A stretch of 64,000 nucleotides of DNA from Fulvia fulva (Eukaryota > Ascomycota > Dothideomycetes > Mycosphaerellales > Mycosphaerellaceae), in contig NC_063013.1 in NCBI RefSeq assembly GCF_020509005.1, positions 1,426,001-1,490,000 on the forward strand, given 5' to 3'. A program made the position numbers and the translations under genes. The notes under the pieces are model-generated. The model worked only from the letters and a program-made list of their open reading frames with translations. It did not search any database and was not told where the DNA came from. Positions 25,805-35,014 of this stretch are shown piece by piece; within the stretch, counting starts at the first letter, position 1, and every line of letters starts with the position of its first letter.

Positions 25805-25910
25805 GGGTTTTCACCTATTCGGGTTTCCCTTTGTACATAACAATAGATATATACCTGCATAGGCCGGATAGGGTCCTAGAACAGGGGAATGACAAATCTA
25901 TCTATCTATA
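25805..25910 (+). other. LINE-A 3' end: hairpin and TCTA tail
   Basis: A small hairpin (25813-25824: ACCT, loop ATTC, GGGT with one G-T pair) is followed by GGCCGG, an AATGACAAA segment and a short TCTA repeat tail. The same arrangement is found at the 3' ends of LINE-B and LINE-B' and in the inverted fragment at 13.4 kb, which suggests a shared recognition end for the element's reverse transcriptase. Confidence 0.6.
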
Positions 25911-26706
25911 TTAGCGTACTTACGCTATATAACCTTATTAGCCTTCTTTAGGGACTCGACCTAGTCAAAAAGTGTGATAAAGTCTGACTATATCTAGCGA
26001 ACGAGGTGAAATATAATCTCCGGGTATACTATAGTACGAGTCGCGAACTTAGCTAGGCTCTTAATAGTAGTATACTCTAAGGCAATTACCTACTCCTTAG
26101 GTTAGCGTATATTATTAGTTTTACTATCTTATATAGATATATTATCTCTTGACTATATAATCTTATACACCTTAAATCCTCCTTCTTCTAAGATCTATTC
26201 TTCGTTAAGGAATTATATAAAGTTAATAGGGTCGGAGGTTAAGGTAAACTACTATTCTTTAGGTAGTAGATCCTTCTCGATCTCTTATTATTCGGCGGCG
26301 AAGTTCGAGTCGTCGTCGGAAGGGAAGGTACCTAGGGCGGTATCGGTACCTAGGTTATTAAGTATCTACGTTTTAGTAGATACGGTTAGGAAAAGCTTAG
26401 CGCGTACGAGCGACTAACGCTTATACTTACTAAGATCTAGATAAAGATGTTACTTAGGTAAGAGCACCCCGTTAGTAGTACTACCGGGTATAGCTATGTT
26501 ATACTATTACGTAGTAGATAAGACTACTCTCTTAGTAGGTATATAAGGGCCCTATAAGAGTAGGGAGGCGCGCGTTTTACGCGAAGTAGAGAGGTAATCT
26601 ATTAACTTAACTAATACGTCTGTTTACGCGACTATAGTTATTATTAGTACGATTTAATTATAACTACTAGCCTAACTAGATAGGCCGCTTATAAGACTAA
26701 ACAAAC
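25911..26706 (-). pseudogene. Gypsy gag-like remnant (minus strand, RIP-mutated)
   Basis: On the minus strand, weak gag-like open stretches broken by RIP stops can be read (for example an acidic segment GTFPSDDDSNFAAE encoded near 26,290, and a Lys/Leu-rich segment near 26,050). The piece lies directly downstream, on the minus strand, of the LTR copy at 26707-26856, where a gag gene would be expected. No zinc knuckle survives. Assignment to the same element as the 12.1-13.4 kb pol end is plausible but not shown. Confidence 0.4.
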
Positions 26707-26856
26707 TATTACGGGTAGTAATCTATAAGACAATAGTATAGGGTTACCGTAAAACAAGCGTTGTTCGGTAAGGCTACGAAAGAGAAGCGCGAAGCGCGCG
26801 AGATATATAAGGAAGCGCTAAGGCGCGCGACGTTATAGTAGTAGTAAACCGTAATA
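26707..26856 (-). repeat. LTR copy, 150-bp family
   Basis: Same length as the copy at 11919-12068 and near-identical, with ends TATTACGG and CCGTAATA. On the minus strand it would be a 5' LTR followed by GTTTGTTTAGTC. Flanking pentamers (CAAAC left, ACCGT right) do not match each other. It is fused on its right side to the RT fragment of another minus-strand element within the sequence for GVDG, so it probably interrupts that RT. Confidence 0.6.
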
Positions 26857-27570
26857 ACCGTCGACTCCTATAATAATACTAAGGTACTTCGTCTCTATTT
26901 AGTAGAACTCGTATTTGTCAATATCTAATTATAGGCCGGCTTTACGTATACGCTATAGTACTTTACGTACGTATTATATATATTCCTCGAATATGTCGCT
27001 AAAGATCAGGATATTATCTAGGTATACTAAATAGAAGTTATCAAGATACTCCCTAAGCGTATCGTTAATATATAATTAGAATGTTCCTAGAGTATTATAT
27101 AGGCCGAAAGGCATTGCTATAGACTCGAATTGACTATAGCGAGTACTAAACCTAGTTTTCTATTTATAGCCCTCCGTAATACAAATACGGTTAAAGGTAG
27201 AGATAATATCGAGTTTAGTAAAGTACTTCTTCCTATTTAGGTAGTTTAGCGTTTCTTAGAATAGCGGTATTAGGTATCTACTTTTGACCGTAAGGGCGTT
27301 AAGAGCTCTATAGTCGATATAGACCCGTAGACCGCCGCCTAGTTTACGTATAATTAGTACTAGTATAGAAGCCGGGCTCGTACTTCGTTATATCGCTCTA
27401 GATTCTAGCTAATTATTGACCTACTTCTTAATTACCTTATTCTCGCGAGACGACATTACGTATAGCCGCTTAAAAGGAGGTGACTAAGTTTCGTCTTTAA
27501 GGTATATTTTATAGTCTTTACTAGGGCGGTAAGGTAGGATCTTCGATATATCCTAACGGTTAAAATAGTC
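26857..27570 (-). pseudogene. Gypsy reverse transcriptase fragment (minus strand, RIP-mutated)
   Basis: Reading the minus strand from about 27,560 leftward gives RT motifs in order: a YKWKTRFSTRYSQFES segment, AMPFGLYNTLGTF, YLVYLDNILIFSD (catalytic box, YLDN in place of YLDD, encoded near 27,020) and KYLSIII-GVDG at the left end, where the 150-bp LTR cuts in. Stops are RIP-type. Confidence 0.7.
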
Positions 27571-27785
27571 CTTAAAATCGTATTACGGACAGCCCGCGAC
27601 CCCTTACTATAGCTACGTCGGCCCGGCTAAACCGCGGACCTTCCGTATCGGGTTAGCGCGGCTTAGCTTTACTTTATAACTTCGCCGCGCCTCGCGCTCC
27701 TCTTTCGTAGCTTCGTAGAATAATAACTATCTCGTTCGGACCCTATAGTACGCGCGCCCTTATAGTTTATTCTACTACCCTACCT
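27571..27785. repeat. Probable LTR of element E
   Basis: This segment begins TATTACGGACAGCCCG and contains a CGCGCCTCGCGCTCCTCTTTCG stretch that resembles part of the 161-bp LTR family (CTCGCGCTCCTCTTTCCTAC). It lies between the minus-strand RT fragment and the gag-like region of the plus-strand element E. Boundaries are approximate and I see no second copy in the window. Confidence 0.35.
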
Positions 27786-28505
27786 AGATCGCGGATCTAG
27801 GTAAGGGACGCGTAATAATAGGAATAGACAGAACCGTAGAACTCGAGAACGCGTAGAGTCGTATTAGAACATAGAATACGGTAAGGCGTATAGCGCGTAG
27901 ATCCCTAGAGAACGTAACGCGGCGATATTATTAGTAGGTAGTCGCGCGCTCGTAGATAGTTAGGATATAGGCACCGTTACGCCTCCCCTAAACCTAGACA
28001 ATATAACTTTATAAATAGCGAACGGCGGTATACTACCGCTACCTAAGCCTAAGGGCAAAAGTAAGTAGCGTATATCTCTTTTCCCCGACCTCTCCTCTTT
28101 TCCTTAGAGTTAGATATAGGACGATAACCGGCGGGTTATAGTAGACACCGGTGTCGCGCTATAATAAGAGATCAATAAAGCTTACTAGAAGGCCTTCGAG
28201 CGAGAAGAAGGTAGTAAGATTGACTTTATAGAACTATTCGAGTTTAAGCTCGAAGAGAACCTAGGCGGCGACCTAGACGAGATATATCTATTACTCGACG
28301 AGGTAGAACATATTCTCGTATCCGAATACTAGAATATCACCCTAGATAACCTTACGACCCTTACATCCTAACACCCGAAGACTACCTACGACTTCGTACT
28401 ATAAGTAGTTAATACGGCGATTACTAAGGGTAGACAACTCGATATAATAGAGCGAGCTAACGACCTCTAGAACACCTAGTATACTACGCTATATACCGAA
28501 TACGA
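27786..28505 (+). pseudogene. Gypsy element E gag region, left part (RIP-mutated)
   Basis: Plus-strand frame relics with many RIP stops run up to the sequence for TLYTEYDTAI, where LINE-B has inserted. The same frame continues beyond LINE-B at 33379 (YTEYDRIYKI), which shows that the two pieces were one gene. The last 15 bp (28491-28505) are the target-site duplication of LINE-B. Confidence 0.6.
28491..28505 (+). repeat. LINE-B target-site duplication, left copy
   Basis: The 15-bp sequence ATATACCGAATACGA is repeated exactly at 33364-33378 on the other side of LINE-B. Confidence 0.95.
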
Positions 28506-28524
28506 TACGGCTATTGGTGACACG

Positions 28525-29784
28525 ATGATAGCGATCGCAGGAAACGACCAGGAGCAGGAGAGTAACGAGTGGAAGGAGGTCTGCAGGAAGGCAGAAACAA
28601 TGGCAATGGCAGGAGATGGCGAGCACCCAGAAAGAGCACTTAAGGGGATGATTTTGGAGCTCCTTGGAGGGCTAAAGGCACTAAGGAGCCAAACAGGACA
28701 GATCATTAACAGGACAGTAGCAGCAGCAGCAAAGAAGAGGACACAGGAAGGCCAGAAACTAAGCCAACCAACCTGGGCAGCAGTTGCAGCCCAAAACCCT
28801 CCCCCCCAGAAAACAGCTATCAAGGTCTACATTTCCGACCAGCAAGAGCAGAAAGAGATTGAGGGCCTGTCAGGCAAGGAGATCATACAGAAGATTGGGA
28901 TACAAGGCATCATTGGAGCCAGGAAAGAGAAGGGAGGTGTCCTTAAGCTGTTCACAGCACAGGAGCAAGACAGGAAGAGGCTAGAGACACAGAAGGAGTG
29001 GACAGTCAAACTAGGCAAGACGGCTAAGGTCTCACACCAACAAAATATGGTTATTGCCCATGGGATGACCACAAAGTTTGACATTGAAGGAGACCTTAAG
29101 AGGCTGCAGGACCAGAACCAGGCTGTATGCCCAGGGCTACAGATCACAAAAGCAGCATGGGTCAACAGAAAGACAAAGGACACAAAGAGAGAGTCTTCTC
29201 TAGTGCTCTGGATAGGCACTGTAGAACAGGCAAACACCGTGCTTGACAAGGGCATCTTCTGGGAATGCGAAAGAATGGACACAGAAATCCATAGAAGCAC
29301 CCACAGACTACTGCAATGCTTCAAGTGCCAACAGTATGGTCATATCTCTACTAGATGCCCAAGCCAAAAGGACACTTGTTCCCACTGTGCTGGTAGCCAC
29401 AAAGTACAGAATTGCACAGCCCCAAAGAGTGAAGCCAGATGTGCATGCTGTGGAAAGAAACACCCTTCCTGGTCCCAAGACTGCACAGCTAGGATTGAGG
29501 CAAAGAGGAGGGCAAGAGAAGCCAGGATCAACACCCCTATCAGATTCCAGACAGGGACAATCACCCAAGAACCCCTAAGGACTGTCTACAACCCTCTGAA
29601 AAGAGGCAGAACAGAAGAGACCACACAGGCCCAAGGCCACCCTGCTATGGGTAGACCAAAATCAATTGTGGTTGCAGGAAGAGACCCGTCACAAAGCAGG
29701 CTCAACCTTACCACAATCCCAAATAGCAGCCAGCAGCAGGAAGCACGAGAAGACCAGCAGGAGACCAGCATGGATGAGTCATGA
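28525..29784 (+). CDS. LINE-B ORF1: gag-like nucleic-acid-binding protein with three zinc knuckles (419 aa)
   Basis: The product should coat the element RNA in a ribonucleoprotein particle and act as a chaperone in reverse transcription. The N-terminal half is hydrophilic (MIAIAGNDQEQESNEWKEVC...) and includes SQPTWAAVAAQNPPPQKTAI (about residues 75-95). Three Cys/His knuckles lie in the C-terminal half: CFKCQQYGHISTRC (from residue 265, CX2CX4HX4C), CSHCAGSHKVQNC (about 284) and CACCGKKHPSWSQDC (about 305). The tail is basic then Gln-rich. The stop codon overlaps the ORF2 start as ATGA (29781-29784), which suggests that ORF2 is translated by termination-reinitiation. The ATG at 28525 is the first in the element. 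Confidence 0.93.
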   Translation: MIAIAGNDQEQESNEWKEVCRKAETMAMAGDGEHPERALKGMILELLGGLKALRSQTGQIINRTVAAAAKKRTQEGQKLSQPTWAAVAAQNPPPQKTAIKVYISDQQEQKEIEGLSGKEIIQKIGIQGIIGARKEKGGVLKLFTAQEQDRKRLETQKEWTVKLGKTAKVSHQQNMVIAHGMTTKFDIEGDLKRLQDQNQAVCPGLQITKAAWVNRKTKDTKRESSLVLWIGTVEQANTVLDKGIFWECERMDTEIHRSTHRLLQCFKCQQYGHISTRCPSQKDTCSHCAGSHKVQNCTAPKSEARCACCGKKHPSWSQDCTARIEAKRRAREARINTPIRFQTGTITQEPLRTVYNPLKRGRTEETTQAQGHPAMGRPKSIVVAGRDPSQSRLNLTTIPNSSQQQEAREDQQETSMDES

Positions 29785-32700
29785 TTGAGACACCTAATCT
29801 TACCACTATCCAGTACAACGTCAACAAAAGCCAGCACAAGGTCCAGAGAAGCTTTCTCCAAGCACTGGACCCAAAGAAACACCTAGTTATTGCAGTCCAG
29901 GAACCTTGGATCAACAGCAAGTCTAACAGACCATCTACTGCTAACGACCCAAGGTATCACACACTCCTAGCCAAACAAGGCACCCCTAGAACATGCATGT
30001 ACATCAGCAAAGAGATGGCAACAGACAGCTGGGAACAAATCCAACAGGAAGGGGGAGACATCACCTCAGTCAGACTCAACACCAACCAAGGCAGCATCCA
30101 CATCCACAGTGTATACAACCCACCCCCCAGCTCCAGAAGCAGCACCCAGCTGGGCACACTACAACAGCTGCCAGACATCCTGCAGAGTGACTCCCAACAC
30201 ATCGTGCTGGGAGACTTCAACTTGCACCATCCTACATGGGGATCAGACTTTGCACCTGCCCATCACTTCCTAGCTAACAGACTCCTCTCCACTACCCAAA
30301 GCAACAACATGCACCTAGTTACCCCAAAGGGCCTAACTACCTGGTCACAGAGAGCAAGCTCAAGCACCATTGACCTGTGCTTTGCATCACATGACCTGCA
30401 GCAGAAGGTCACCAGATGCTGGGTTAACCAGGACTTGGAGTCCTCATCAGATCACCTCCCAATTCAGGTGGAGTTTGAAACACAGACACAGCAGGAAGGA
30501 GACCTAGAACCTCAGCTGGCCTGGAAGGCAGCCAACTGGGAACAGATCAGACAAGACCTGGAACAGAAGCTAGCTGGACTAGAGACCAGGAGACTGGAAA
30601 CAGCCTTAGACATAGACCAAGCAGTGGCAGAACTGGTTAGAACAATGCAGGAAACTGCGGCAGCCCACACCAGAGAAAAGAAACAGTCACTGTACCAGAA
30701 GCCATTCTGGACAAAGGAATGCTCAGAGAAGGTCAAGGCAGCCAGGCAGGCCAGGAGAGCCCTTACCCAGAGCCACTCCCAGGAAGCATGGGACAGATAC
30801 AACCAGGCAACCAGAGACAAGAAGGCCCAGATCAAGAGGGACAAGATGCTGGAGTGGAGGTCAACAGTTGGATCCATTACCCAGAATCCTGAGAAGATGT
30901 GGAAACTAGCAAAGTGGGCAAGACAACCCACACAGGACAGAAACATGCTGCCCCAGTTTCCAAACATTGAAGACCAGGAAGGAGTAATCCAACACACTCT
31001 CCCAGGAAAGGCACAGGCATTGGGGAAACATTTCTTTGGCACACAGGTAGAAGCTGACCTGCAGGATCTGGAGGGCAGTGTGTATCCAACACCACTAGAG
31101 CAATCCTGCACAGTGGGAGAGGGAGAGATCAAGAGCATCATTAAGACACTCTCAGGAAACAAGGCCCCGGGACCAGATGGGATTCCAAACTTGTTCATCA
31201 AGACATGCAAGGACCAGATCTCCCCTGCACTGTCAAACATCTTTTCACAGTGCATGGCCCAAGGACACTGCCCTAAACACTTCAAGGAGTCACTGACTGT
31301 GGTCTTGAGAAAACCACAGAAAGAGGACTACACAAAGCTAAAGGCATACAGACCTATTGCCTTGCTCAACACACTAGGCAAACTCCTGGAAAAGATCATA
31401 GCAGAAAGGCTGACAAACCTAGCTGAAGAACATGGAATCCTTCCTGAAGAACAGATGGGAGGCAGGAAACAAAGATCAACACTAACAGCTGTGGAACTTA
31501 TCACAGAGCAGATCAAGACCCTATGGCACTTTGGGAACAACAAAGCAGCCACACTCCTCTCACTAGACATATCAGGAGCCTTTGACAATGTCTCACACCA
31601 GAGGCTGATCCACATCCTGAAACAGAAGGCTATCCCCAACTGGACAGTCCAGTTTATCCAGTCCTTCCTCAGAGGCAGAACCACAAGACTAAGACTGGGC
31701 AGATACAAATCTGACAGCATGCCTACAGAGACAGGAATCCCACAGGGATCAACAATGTCTCCAATCCTGTTTCTCCTCTTTATGGCAGACCTGCCAGCAA
31801 AGCTAAACTCCAGAAACACATCAGCCTCAGGGTTTGTAGATGACACAAACATCCTAGCCTGGTCAGACAGCACAGAAGAGAACTGCAGAATCTTGCAGAA
31901 GAAACACAAGGAATGTGAGGAATGGGCCAGGAAACATGGAGCCAGATTTGCCCCAGAGAAGTATCAACTCATCCACTTCAGTAGAGCCAGAAACAGACAC
32001 AATATGCAAGCCCCAATCACTATTCAGGGACACACAACAGAACCCTCAAGTGAATTAAGGGTGCTAGGAATATGGATGGATCCAAAGCTCAGCTGGGGAC
32101 CACAGGTCAAGAAAGCACAGGCAAGAGCAGACAACAACAGGCAATCAATTGACAGGCTTACAGCCTCCACATGGGGAGCCACATTTGCGAAAGCAAAGGT
32201 TATGTACAAGGCCATTGTGAAGCCAGCCATGCTATATGGAGCCCAGATCTGGTCAGCCCAAGACAAGATCCCAAAGAGAATTGCAGATCCCATCAGCAGA
32301 GCCCAAGCCTCCTGTCTGAAAAAGGTGCTTGGAGCATACAAGTCAACTCCAACAAGGGTGGTCGAAATGGAGTCTGGCTCCCCACCAGCCAAGCTCTACC
32401 TTCAAGGGTTGAGATACCAGTATGCAGGAAAGACGTCTGCATACCCAGCCCAGCTAGTAATCCAGAAGGCAGTCAACAAAATCAGGAGCCAGTGCACAAG
32501 AAGGCACAGACAAGCAAGACCCAACCCAGCCCCACAGAAGCAGCAGGACCTGCAGAAGTTCAAAGAACTAACAGAACAGCTGCACCTAGCCCAGCAGGAA
32601 CAGGACAGAAGGGCTCAAGGGAGAGGATCAGCAGCCAGCCAAGGGAAGAAGCAACAGTCTCTAGCTGAAAGGATGGCAGGACTCCTCTGGAAGACTGAAT

Positions 32701-33167
32701 GGACAAGAACCCCACAGAGGCCAGGAACCCCAAAGGCACTCCAACAGTTTGGTAGCCACAACTACCTACTGTACTCAGACCTGACCAGGTCAGAAGCAAG
32801 CATAGCAATACAAATCCGCTCTGAACACATCGGAGTCAGGGCATACCTGCATCAGAGAAAAGTCCCAGGTATCGAAGACAAGAGTTGCCCATGCGGCTAC
32901 CTGTCCCAGAATGTCGAACATAGACTTCTGGTTTGCAAAGAATGGAGTACAGGGAGAGGTGAATGGAGGGCAAGGGCAAGGAACAGAAACTTCCAAGCCA
33001 TGATCAGCAATAAGGGAGACCTCCAGAGAATTACAAGGTGGATCATCCACCAAGGATTTTTGGAGCAGTTCTCTCTTACTAGGGAAACAGAGAGATGGAT
33101 TGAGGAGAGAAAGAAGGAGGAGGAGAGCAGGAAGAGGGGGACAACTCTAGGGTTGCAGACAAGGTAG
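29781..33167 (+). CDS. LINE-B ORF2: endonuclease / reverse transcriptase (1,128 aa)
   Basis: This protein nicks target DNA and primes reverse transcription from the nick. The N-terminal endonuclease/exonuclease/phosphatase domain (about residues 5-235) shows TIQYNVNKSQ, AVQEPWI, GDFNLHHPTWG (about 142) and SSDHLPI (about 220). The RT domain (about 440-760) shows NKAPGPDGIPN, SLDISGAFDNVSH, GIPQGSTMSPILF and the catalytic FVDDTNILAW (about 684). A C-terminal Cys/His motif, CPCGYLSQNVEHRLLVC (about 1035), follows. I see no RNase H domain between the RT and the Cys/His motif. The whole frame is open, so the element could be active. Start: the ATG overlaps the ORF1 stop by four bases. Best match by architecture is the fungal Tad1 clade. 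Confidence 0.95.
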   Translation: MIETPNLTTIQYNVNKSQHKVQRSFLQALDPKKHLVIAVQEPWINSKSNRPSTANDPRYHTLLAKQGTPRTCMYISKEMATDSWEQIQQEGGDITSVRLNTNQGSIHIHSVYNPPPSSRSSTQLGTLQQLPDILQSDSQHIVLGDFNLHHPTWGSDFAPAHHFLANRLLSTTQSNNMHLVTPKGLTTWSQRASSSTIDLCFASHDLQQKVTRCWVNQDLESSSDHLPIQVEFETQTQQEGDLEPQLAWKAANWEQIRQDLEQKLAGLETRRLETALDIDQAVAELVRTMQETAAAHTREKKQSLYQKPFWTKECSEKVKAARQARRALTQSHSQEAWDRYNQATRDKKAQIKRDKMLEWRSTVGSITQNPEKMWKLAKWARQPTQDRNMLPQFPNIEDQEGVIQHTLPGKAQALGKHFFGTQVEADLQDLEGSVYPTPLEQSCTVGEGEIKSIIKTLSGNKAPGPDGIPNLFIKTCKDQISPALSNIFSQCMAQGHCPKHFKESLTVVLRKPQKEDYTKLKAYRPIALLNTLGKLLEKIIAERLTNLAEEHGILPEEQMGGRKQRSTLTAVELITEQIKTLWHFGNNKAATLLSLDISGAFDNVSHQRLIHILKQKAIPNWTVQFIQSFLRGRTTRLRLGRYKSDSMPTETGIPQGSTMSPILFLLFMADLPAKLNSRNTSASGFVDDTNILAWSDSTEENCRILQKKHKECEEWARKHGARFAPEKYQLIHFSRARNRHNMQAPITIQGHTTEPSSELRVLGIWMDPKLSWGPQVKKAQARADNNRQSIDRLTASTWGATFAKAKVMYKAIVKPAMLYGAQIWSAQDKIPKRIADPISRAQASCLKKVLGAYKSTPTRVVEMESGSPPAKLYLQGLRYQYAGKTSAYPAQLVIQKAVNKIRSQCTRRHRQARPNPAPQKQQDLQKFKELTEQLHLAQQEQDRRAQGRGSAASQGKKQQSLAERMAGLLWKTEWTRTPQRPGTPKALQQFGSHNYLLYSDLTRSEASIAIQIRSEHIGVRAYLHQRKVPGIEDKSCPCGYLSQNVEHRLLVCKEWSTGRGEWRARARNRNFQAMISNKGDLQRITRWIIHQGFLEQFSLTRETERWIEERKKEEESRKRGTTLGLQTR

Positions 33168-33363
33168 TCAGAGGCTAACCACCATGACACTAGTGCACCC
33201 TAATGGAAGGAAAACTGAGAACTCATGGCAAGGAAGCTATTAGAGAAGGAGAGGAGGTTTTTACCTAGGAATAGGTTTCCTACCTTATGCAGTAACATAT
33301 ATAGACATAAACCCGCATAGGCCGGAGGGCACCACAACGGGTAAATGAATTATCTATCTATCT
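33168..33363 (+). other. LINE-B 3' UTR with hairpin and TATC tail
   Basis: After the ORF2 stop comes about 195 bp of 3' UTR. It includes a perfect 5-bp hairpin with GGAA loop (33263-33276, ACCTA and TAGGT), the block GCATAGGCCGG (33315-33325) and a short TATC repeat that ends at the target-site duplication. Confidence 0.75.
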
Positions 33364-33378
33364 ATATACCGAATACGA
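33364..33378 (+). repeat. LINE-B target-site duplication, right copy
   Basis: Exact 15-bp repeat of 28491-28505. Confidence 0.95.
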
Positions 33379-34853
33379 CCGTATCTATAAGATACTATGA
33401 AGTAAAGAGCTTATTATATAGAAAATGGTAGTAGATCTTAAGAGTAAGAAGGATTACGACCTAGCTAAGTTATAAGAGCTAGAGAAGAAATATAAGAAAG
33501 CTAATAACCTATATAAGTAGTTTAGCGAGATCTACGAGAAGGAGAAGAAGAAGGCACAAGATGCTAAGGCGAAGAACTAGGCCCTATAATAAGAAGTCGA
33601 TAACCTAAAGGCTCGGCTTAAGGTAGGAGATACTATATAGAACGGAGGTAGGGGCCGCTTAGGCCGCCGACCCTCTCGTTCCCGTCTACGCGAGACCTTA
33701 CTCGAGTAGCTATTACGTAGGTATCGCGAAGCTACTAGTAGAAGTAGCGGTAGCGGTAGTAGTAATAACGATAGAGACGACGATAACCGTAGTAATAATA
33801 GCCGAGGACGTAATAACGACCGTCCGCGACTAGGACCTAATAATAGTCGTGACTTAAGAATACGTAATACCCGTACCTAGACACTACTAGTTGACCTTCT
33901 AGAACGTCTCTTTACTATTAACCGTACCCTTACTCGCGGTATAGAGATCGGTAAGGGTGTGCCTAATCCTAAGTACTTTAAGAACGATAACGACCCTAAT
34001 TTCGATAGCTAGTATAGTAGTGTTCTCCTAAAGCTAACTATAGTAACCTTCTGTACTAAGGTAGATAGTCTACGCTTTATATATAGGTAGACGTAAGGTG
34101 ATCCTTAGCGAAGTATTAAGCCGAGGATCCCTATACCTAGATAGTAGTCCTTTAACGAGTTTAAGACTAGAGAAGAGCTATTAGATTAGATAACACGCTA
34201 GTATAGTATACGTAATAAAGGAAGTAAGGCTATAGTTAATATTACTACCTATAAGTAAGAATAAGGCAAAACCTTTATAGCCTTCTATACCCGCTACTTA
34301 AAGTTACGCGCCTAGATATTATAGACCGATAAGACCGAGCTTATACTATTCCGTAACCGACTAAACCGTAAGTACTTTATTAAGACCTTCGGCGACCGCG
34401 AAGTCGACCGCCGCCTAGATAGTATATAAGACGTTATCGAGGAGTATACCGTACTAGACGAGAGCTTCTACGAGACAGATCGACTATACCCGTAGAAGGA
34501 GCGTCCCCGTAGTAATAGAAACTCGAACGGTAATAGTAGCTAGAATAACTAGAATAACGGTAACGTAGTTACTAGTACCGCTACCGGTATAGTAGGTGCC
34601 TTAGTATAGCGCCTACTATAGTACGCTAGTACTAAGAAGAAGGAGGATCTACCGACATATCTATAGAACCTACCTACGCTTAACCGTAAGTAGCGTAAAG
34701 AACTTAAGAAGTAGGGTAAGTACTACCGCTACCGTATAGGTTCTTACGTATTAACTAACCCTAAATACCTAATATATAGGTACGATAGCGACTATCGCCT
34801 ACCGCGTCTACGTAATACTACGCCGAATCTAAACGTAAACCTTAGTTCCCTAG
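33379..34853 (+). pseudogene. Gypsy element E gag region, right part (RIP-mutated)
   Basis: This continues the frame interrupted by LINE-B. Readable pieces include an Arg-rich segment (near 33,650-33,720), a long Asn/Ser/Arg-rich low-complexity stretch (33,740-33,860) and YYRYRIGSYVLTNPKYLIY-like sequence near 34,720-34,780, all with RIP stops. It ends where the 161-bp LTR begins at 34854. Confidence 0.55.
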
Positions 34854-35014
34854 TATCACGGCCCTAGGCCTAGCGAATGTCTAGCTAGTACGTAGGTCAC
34901 GTGACCGCGCGTACTAGCGTAGTATCTCGGCTTATATATAGCCTCGGCGCTCCTCGCGCTCCTCTTTCCTACGTACCTAGCTACTTTATATTAATACGAC
35001 TATAAACCGTTATA
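34854..35014 (+). repeat. LTR of element D, 5' copy (161-bp family)
   Basis: A 161-bp unit found three times with identical length (also 46029-46189 and 46878-47038). It starts TATCACGGCCCTAGGCC and ends AAACCGTTATA, which reads as TG...CA termini changed by RIP. It contains GGCTTATATATAGCC, a palindromic TATA region. As the copy at 46878 follows a polypurine tract, this one is most simply the 5' LTR of the same plus-strand element. Confidence 0.75.

Larger units (their letters stand above)
20931..25910 (+). mobile_element. LINE-A copy 1 (non-LTR retrotransposon, Tad-like), moderately RIP-mutated
   Basis: About 4,980 bp, the same length as copy 2 once the element inside that copy is removed. 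Both copies start at AGAGCTAGGTAAAAAACC and end in TCTATCTATCTA repeats. The order is a 5' region, ORF1 with zinc knuckles, ORF2 with endonuclease and RT, and a 3' UTR with a small hairpin. This copy still has long open stretches, so it took fewer RIP hits than copy 2. I could not find a clear target-site duplication. Confidence 0.85.
28506..33363 (+). mobile_element. LINE-B, intact non-LTR retrotransposon (Tad-like), not RIP-mutated
   Basis: A complete 4,858-bp element with a perfect 15-bp target-site duplication, two long uninterrupted ORFs, a 3' UTR hairpin and a TATC repeat tail. CpA and TpG are plentiful, in sharp contrast to both flanks, so it arrived after the RIP that destroyed its surroundings. 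CpG is scarce and arginine is mostly AGA/AGG. The 5' leader before the ORF1 ATG is only 19 nt. The RIP-damaged relative at 39.8 kb begins at about the same point, so I think this is the true 5' end and not a truncation. Confidence 0.95.

Noticed and set aside
10871..28505. Possibility of a giant Starship-type element or gene cargo
   Set aside because: No tyrosine recombinase (DUF3435) captain gene or cargo genes could be read; all recognisable pieces are LTR and LINE retrotransposons.
30512..31285. 257-codon ORF opposite LINE-B ORF2
   Set aside because: It is a shadow of the CpG-poor, codon-biased RT frame; no independent features.
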